From the NCBI GenBank assembly GCA_013054445.1, contig JAAMPI010000318.1, forward strand, positions 1-43,370: a stretch of DNA of 43,370 bases, written 5' to 3'. This document shows, piece by piece, positions 40,248 through 43,370 of the stretch. Below the pieces are notes generated by a model. That model was not told the DNA's origin. It searched no databases and was given only the letters and a program-made list of their open reading frames with translations. The stretch comes from Cudoniella acicularis (taxonomy: Eukaryota > Ascomycota > Leotiomycetes > Helotiales > Helotiaceae). The position numbers and the translations under genes are program-made. Within the stretch, counting starts at the first letter, position 1. Every line of letters starts with the position of its first letter.

Positions 40248-42570
40248 ATGGACTCGACCAAGGATATGATCGACAACGCTTCTAAGTTGATTGCAGACAC
40301 TATCACAAAATTCATGCCCCCCTTTTTTCGTCCACCCCGTTATCGCGACAACGACTTCATCTCAGTCCCACCTGTCGATGAGAACAATCTTCCAGATGGC
40401 AATACGTATCGGACCAGTGCCCTCTGTATTTCTTGTCAAGAGTTCTTGCGGCGTTCGAACATGTTCTTTGGCTCCTGGTTTGGTTTTGTACCAAACTTGG
40501 AGATCCGTCTATTTCGTTCGTCGTTAGGAGACCTGGAAGCTTCTGTACTTCAACATCATTGCCATCTGTGCACGTTGGTATGGTGGCTGCTAGTCCGAGA
40601 TCGTGACCCCCATCTTCTAGAATCAGCTATGGATCGAGGGGTATTCTTGCACATTGGCGATTCCTGGAATGAGATACAGGTACGATGTGATGGACTCCCG
40701 CTGCGGACAGAAGATACTATGAATTTACGGGAATCACGAAGTTAGTATCTATTCCTTTTCTTGAATTACTCTTCAGCGACTGAATCAAGTAGGGAATGGT
40801 TGGTGGCGTATAGATTACAATCACCAAGTGTACCAACCTGGCCATGATTTCGGTGCTAACTCTGAGGCCTGCTCGAAGCTTGTTCACTACTGGCTAGAGG
40901 AATGTAATGTTAAACATGTTGATTGCCACGCTCCGAATCTTACGCACTGGCCCACCCGTCTGATTAATGTTGGGACTCATGACGGACTCGTACCTATTCA
41001 CCTGTCAACAACTACAGGTATGAAACCAACAGACGTCTATTGCGCCCTCAGCCATCGATGGGACGAGAACGTATTCCAATTGACGCTGAAGAACAAGCAA
41101 GAGATCATGGAGAAAATCGACTTGAAAGTTCTTCCAAAGTCGTTCCAAAATGCCATCCTGATAACAAGAAACCTCGGCATAAGTTATCTCTGGATCGATT
41201 CTCTCTGTATAATCCAGGATTGCAAGGACGACTGGGCCCAGGAGGCTTCAACTATGGCCGACGTATACGAGAACTCCTATTGTACGATAGCAGCTGCTTC
41301 AAACACCGTTGTCAACCAAAAACACCATTTGGAAACCTGGAATCCTCTTATATACCACGCATGTCTGGTAGCTGGAACTGTGGAAAATGGACTATATATT
41401 AAGGCAGATCTTAGTGGTCGCAGCAGATGTCTTTCAGGGACCTGCGACAGTTCCTTGCTTGCACACTCGGCGCTTCGTACACGAGGATGGGTTTTTCAAG
41501 AGCGATTACTATCGCGTCGTATGCTCTACTCCAGCGACCTGGAGATTTTCTGGGTATGCCTGCAGGGCCGGGCCTCACAGTATAGTCGGAACGGCCATGA
41601 TAAAGCTCCTATATTTGGGCCATCTGTGAAGAGACTTGAGTGGCAACGGTACAGGTTTATAGAACAACAAAGAGCCTACTTCGAAAGCCTTCGCCGAGGA
41701 GAACATGATCCATTGGAGCGCCATAAATTATGGTTCGGATTAGTAGAAGCGTATTCAGAATGCCAGCTCACTCAGGAAACAGACAAGCTTGTGGCTTTAT
41801 CGGGTATTGCCCAACGGGTTCAGGAGTGGACAGGTTGGGCATATCTTGCTGGACTATGGAAAGAAAACTTGCTATATGACCTTTTGTGGAGACTTAAAGG
41901 GACTCCTACACATCGTAAATCGACCTACATTGCCCCGACTTGGTCCTGGGCTTCGGTGGAGGGCAAAATAACCTCTAAAGCTATTTCCAATTCTGAGCCT
42001 TTGGGGAAGGCTTGGGTGCAAGTGATCAATGCGAGTACTGTAGTATATGCGTTGGATAAAATGGCTACCGGGCAAGTTTCTGGAGGATCTCTCACAATTC
42101 GTGGAAGGGTAATTCGGGCAGTAGATCTTGTTGAATATCCTCCCGAATTTTCATGGCACATGTCCACGGAAGATCCGAGAGATTCGGAAGATCCATGGCA
42201 AATGTCCTCCGGAGAACGGCCAAAATCATCATTTACTCTGCGCTACACTACGTACCGTGGCTTTTTTGAAGATAGGGTAGGATGGCTATACCTTGACGTA
42301 GCGGGTTTGGATATTGAAAAGATATTCCTCGTGCCATTTTTTGGTAAAATATTCGAACCATATGGGTATACCAATGACGATAATAAAGATTTCTTCACTA
42401 AGCCCTATAAGGAGGAGCGCCACGAGGGGATAGGCCTTGCTATTATGAAAAAGGCAGGGGGCGTCTTATACCAGCGAGTAGGGGTTTTCAAATGCATTTC
42501 GACACCTTGTTATAGGAACCCGGTAACTTGGCAGAAATACGGCCATGAGGAAACAATTTTAATCGAATAG
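40248..42570 (+). CDS. HET-domain (heterokaryon incompatibility) protein
   Basis: HET domains act in fungal non-self recognition and trigger a death response when incompatible strains fuse. Exons are 40248-40740 and 40790-42570, with a 49-nt intron (GTTAGT donor) in phase 1; 757 residues. The splice gives RIGNGWWRIDYNHQVYQPG. The HET core lies at residues ~247-340: YCALSHRWDENV, LPKSFQNAILITRNLG, YLWIDSLCIIQD, DWAQEASTMADVYENS and IAAASN. Downstream are the usual RGWVFQERLLSRRMLY, WFGLVEAYSECQLT, LVALSGIAQ and PTWSWASVEG. The N-terminal ~200 residues include a Cys/His-containing segment (CISCQEFLRR, HHCHLCTLVWWLL) common in this protein class. The start at 40248 (AAAATGG) is preferred to an ATG at 40068. 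Confidence 0.92.
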
Positions 42571-42726
42571 AGTTGTTTTCCCAGGCCAAAGGGTACTTTC
42601 GAATATAGTATAATCAGGTCACGTGAAAACTCGTCACATAAGCAAAGCACACTTCCTACTTCACTTGTAAAGATCTCTTCTAATTCCCTATATAATTAGA
42701 CCTAAGTAGGCTTATTTTAAAGCTAT
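42571..42726. other. Junction between HET gene and transposon relic
   Basis: 156 bp of AT-rich sequence. The transposon's terminal inverted repeat should lie here, but the partner end is outside the window, so I cannot mark it. Confidence 0.4.
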
Positions 42727-43370
42727 CTAGTACTTAGTTGCTCCTCCCTTGTTCTTTAAGCATGCCTTATATCTTGAAGGCATAGAATCACACAATTTTA
42801 AAAGGAAATCTGAACTAATTTGACTCTACTCCTCCCGCATAGCTTCTATAAAATCCGGTCGCCCCCTTGCCTTATACTTCCGTTTAGAGATCATATTCTT
42901 GATCTTAATCTATATATTCTTAATAGGATTAAGATCTAGAGACTGTGGGGGGTGATCTATTATAATAACTCCTTAGTTTTTCAAATAAGCTTAACATATC
43001 TTAGCCTTATGCTACTTAGCACCGTCCTCTATAAAAACCACTTCATTACCGTACTTCCTTCTCATCCTTCTATAGAATAGAATAAGATGCTTTTAAAGTA
43101 CTTGTTTATACCGTTTAGCATTCATATTCTCCCCCTAAGGAAGGATATATAAGTCCCTAAGCTCGTCTCTATAAAAGCAGCCCTATACTCCTATAGTAAC
43201 TCGCCTACTCTTAAAAGAGGGTTTCAAATTCTTCTCTACATACTCCTCTTCCCTCCTAGGCCCTCTAGTCACATAGAAGGTAGTCAAATCCTCTCCTATC
43301 TTAAATATAACCTCGTTAGACTATACTACCCTCCGAGGGTCCCTTTTAATCTTAAGCTCGTGCCGACAGT
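42727..43370 (-). mobile_element. Tc1/mariner-type transposase relic, RIP-like stops, cut by window edge
   Basis: On the minus strand one frame reads through a Tc1/mariner DDE transposase C-terminal half: SNEVIFKIGEDLTTFYVTRG, EKNLKPSFKSRRVTIGV, GENMNAKRYKQVL, VVFIEDGAK with the second catalytic Asp, QSLDLNPIKNI with the third, and CDSMPSRYKACLKNKGG near the end. Nine in-frame TAG/TAA/TGA-type stops interrupt it, several where Trp is expected (after RVV, after TIGV, after NPIKNI). TGG-to-TAG changes and the TA-rich composition are the pattern left by repeat-induced point mutation. There is no frameshift in 640 bases. The element is inactive; its 5' part lies beyond the window. Confidence 0.85.

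Noticed and set aside
1..43370. CRISPR array, bacterial operon or biosynthetic cluster
   Set aside because: Genes have introns and monocistronic layout; no evenly spaced repeats with unique spacers, and no PKS, NRPS or terpene synthase signatures.

Overview
This 43.4-kb window is nuclear DNA from a filamentous ascomycete (Pezizomycotina). A leotiomycete-type saprotroph or plant-associated fungus is my best guess, but that is inference. The signs are short 45-95 nt introns with GTAAGT-like donors and CTRAC-like branch sites, a HET-domain gene, GH76 and AA9 secreted enzymes, and a transposon copy with RIP-like stop codons. Genes lie on both strands with no operon structure.

Region 1 (0.8-11.7 kb) is gene-dense: a large SNF2-family ATPase (-), an ISC1-type inositol-phosphosphingolipid phospholipase C (-), a SWD3/WDR5-like WD40 protein of the COMPASS type (+), and a secreted GH76 mannanase-like protein (+). 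Three of these four carry a single-base problem: a lost A in an A run, a surplus N, and a lost G in a G run. Each disappears with one base changed, so I read them as consensus errors rather than gene decay.

Region 2 (11.7-24.5 kb) has a 4-Cys secreted-protein pseudogene with two in-frame stops, a PAQR/hemolysin-III seven-TM receptor-like gene (-), a TLC-domain membrane protein (-), an ApoO/MIC26-MIC27-type MICOS subunit (-), and the mitochondrial intermediate peptidase OCT1 (+). The last two are mitochondrial and face away from each other across a 224-bp shared promoter.

Region 3 (24.5-33 kb) has cytosolic tyrosyl-tRNA synthetase (+), preceded by a diverged in-frame 51-bp duplication of its own 5' end that begins with TTG. 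Next come a small two-exon membrane-protein gene that had to be assembled by hand (-), a 230-residue unknown protein (+), and a six-exon PARP-type zinc-finger protein with a charged tail (-).

Region 4 (33.8-43.4 kb) is accessory in character: a broken AA9 lytic polysaccharide monooxygenase gene, about 4.4 kb of AT-rich DNA without convincing genes but with a degenerate ~21-bp tandem array, a 170-residue unknown protein, a cluster of ambiguous bases, a two-exon HET-domain gene, and at the right edge a Tc1/mariner transposase relic with nine visible in-frame stops. I found no convincing tRNA, rRNA or CRISPR. I did not find a multi-gene system that is clearly new. The strongest leads are the TyrRS 5' duplication with TTG and an overlapping uORF, the decay pattern in two secreted-protein genes, the divergent mitochondrial pair, and the alternative 3' end of the zinc-finger gene.
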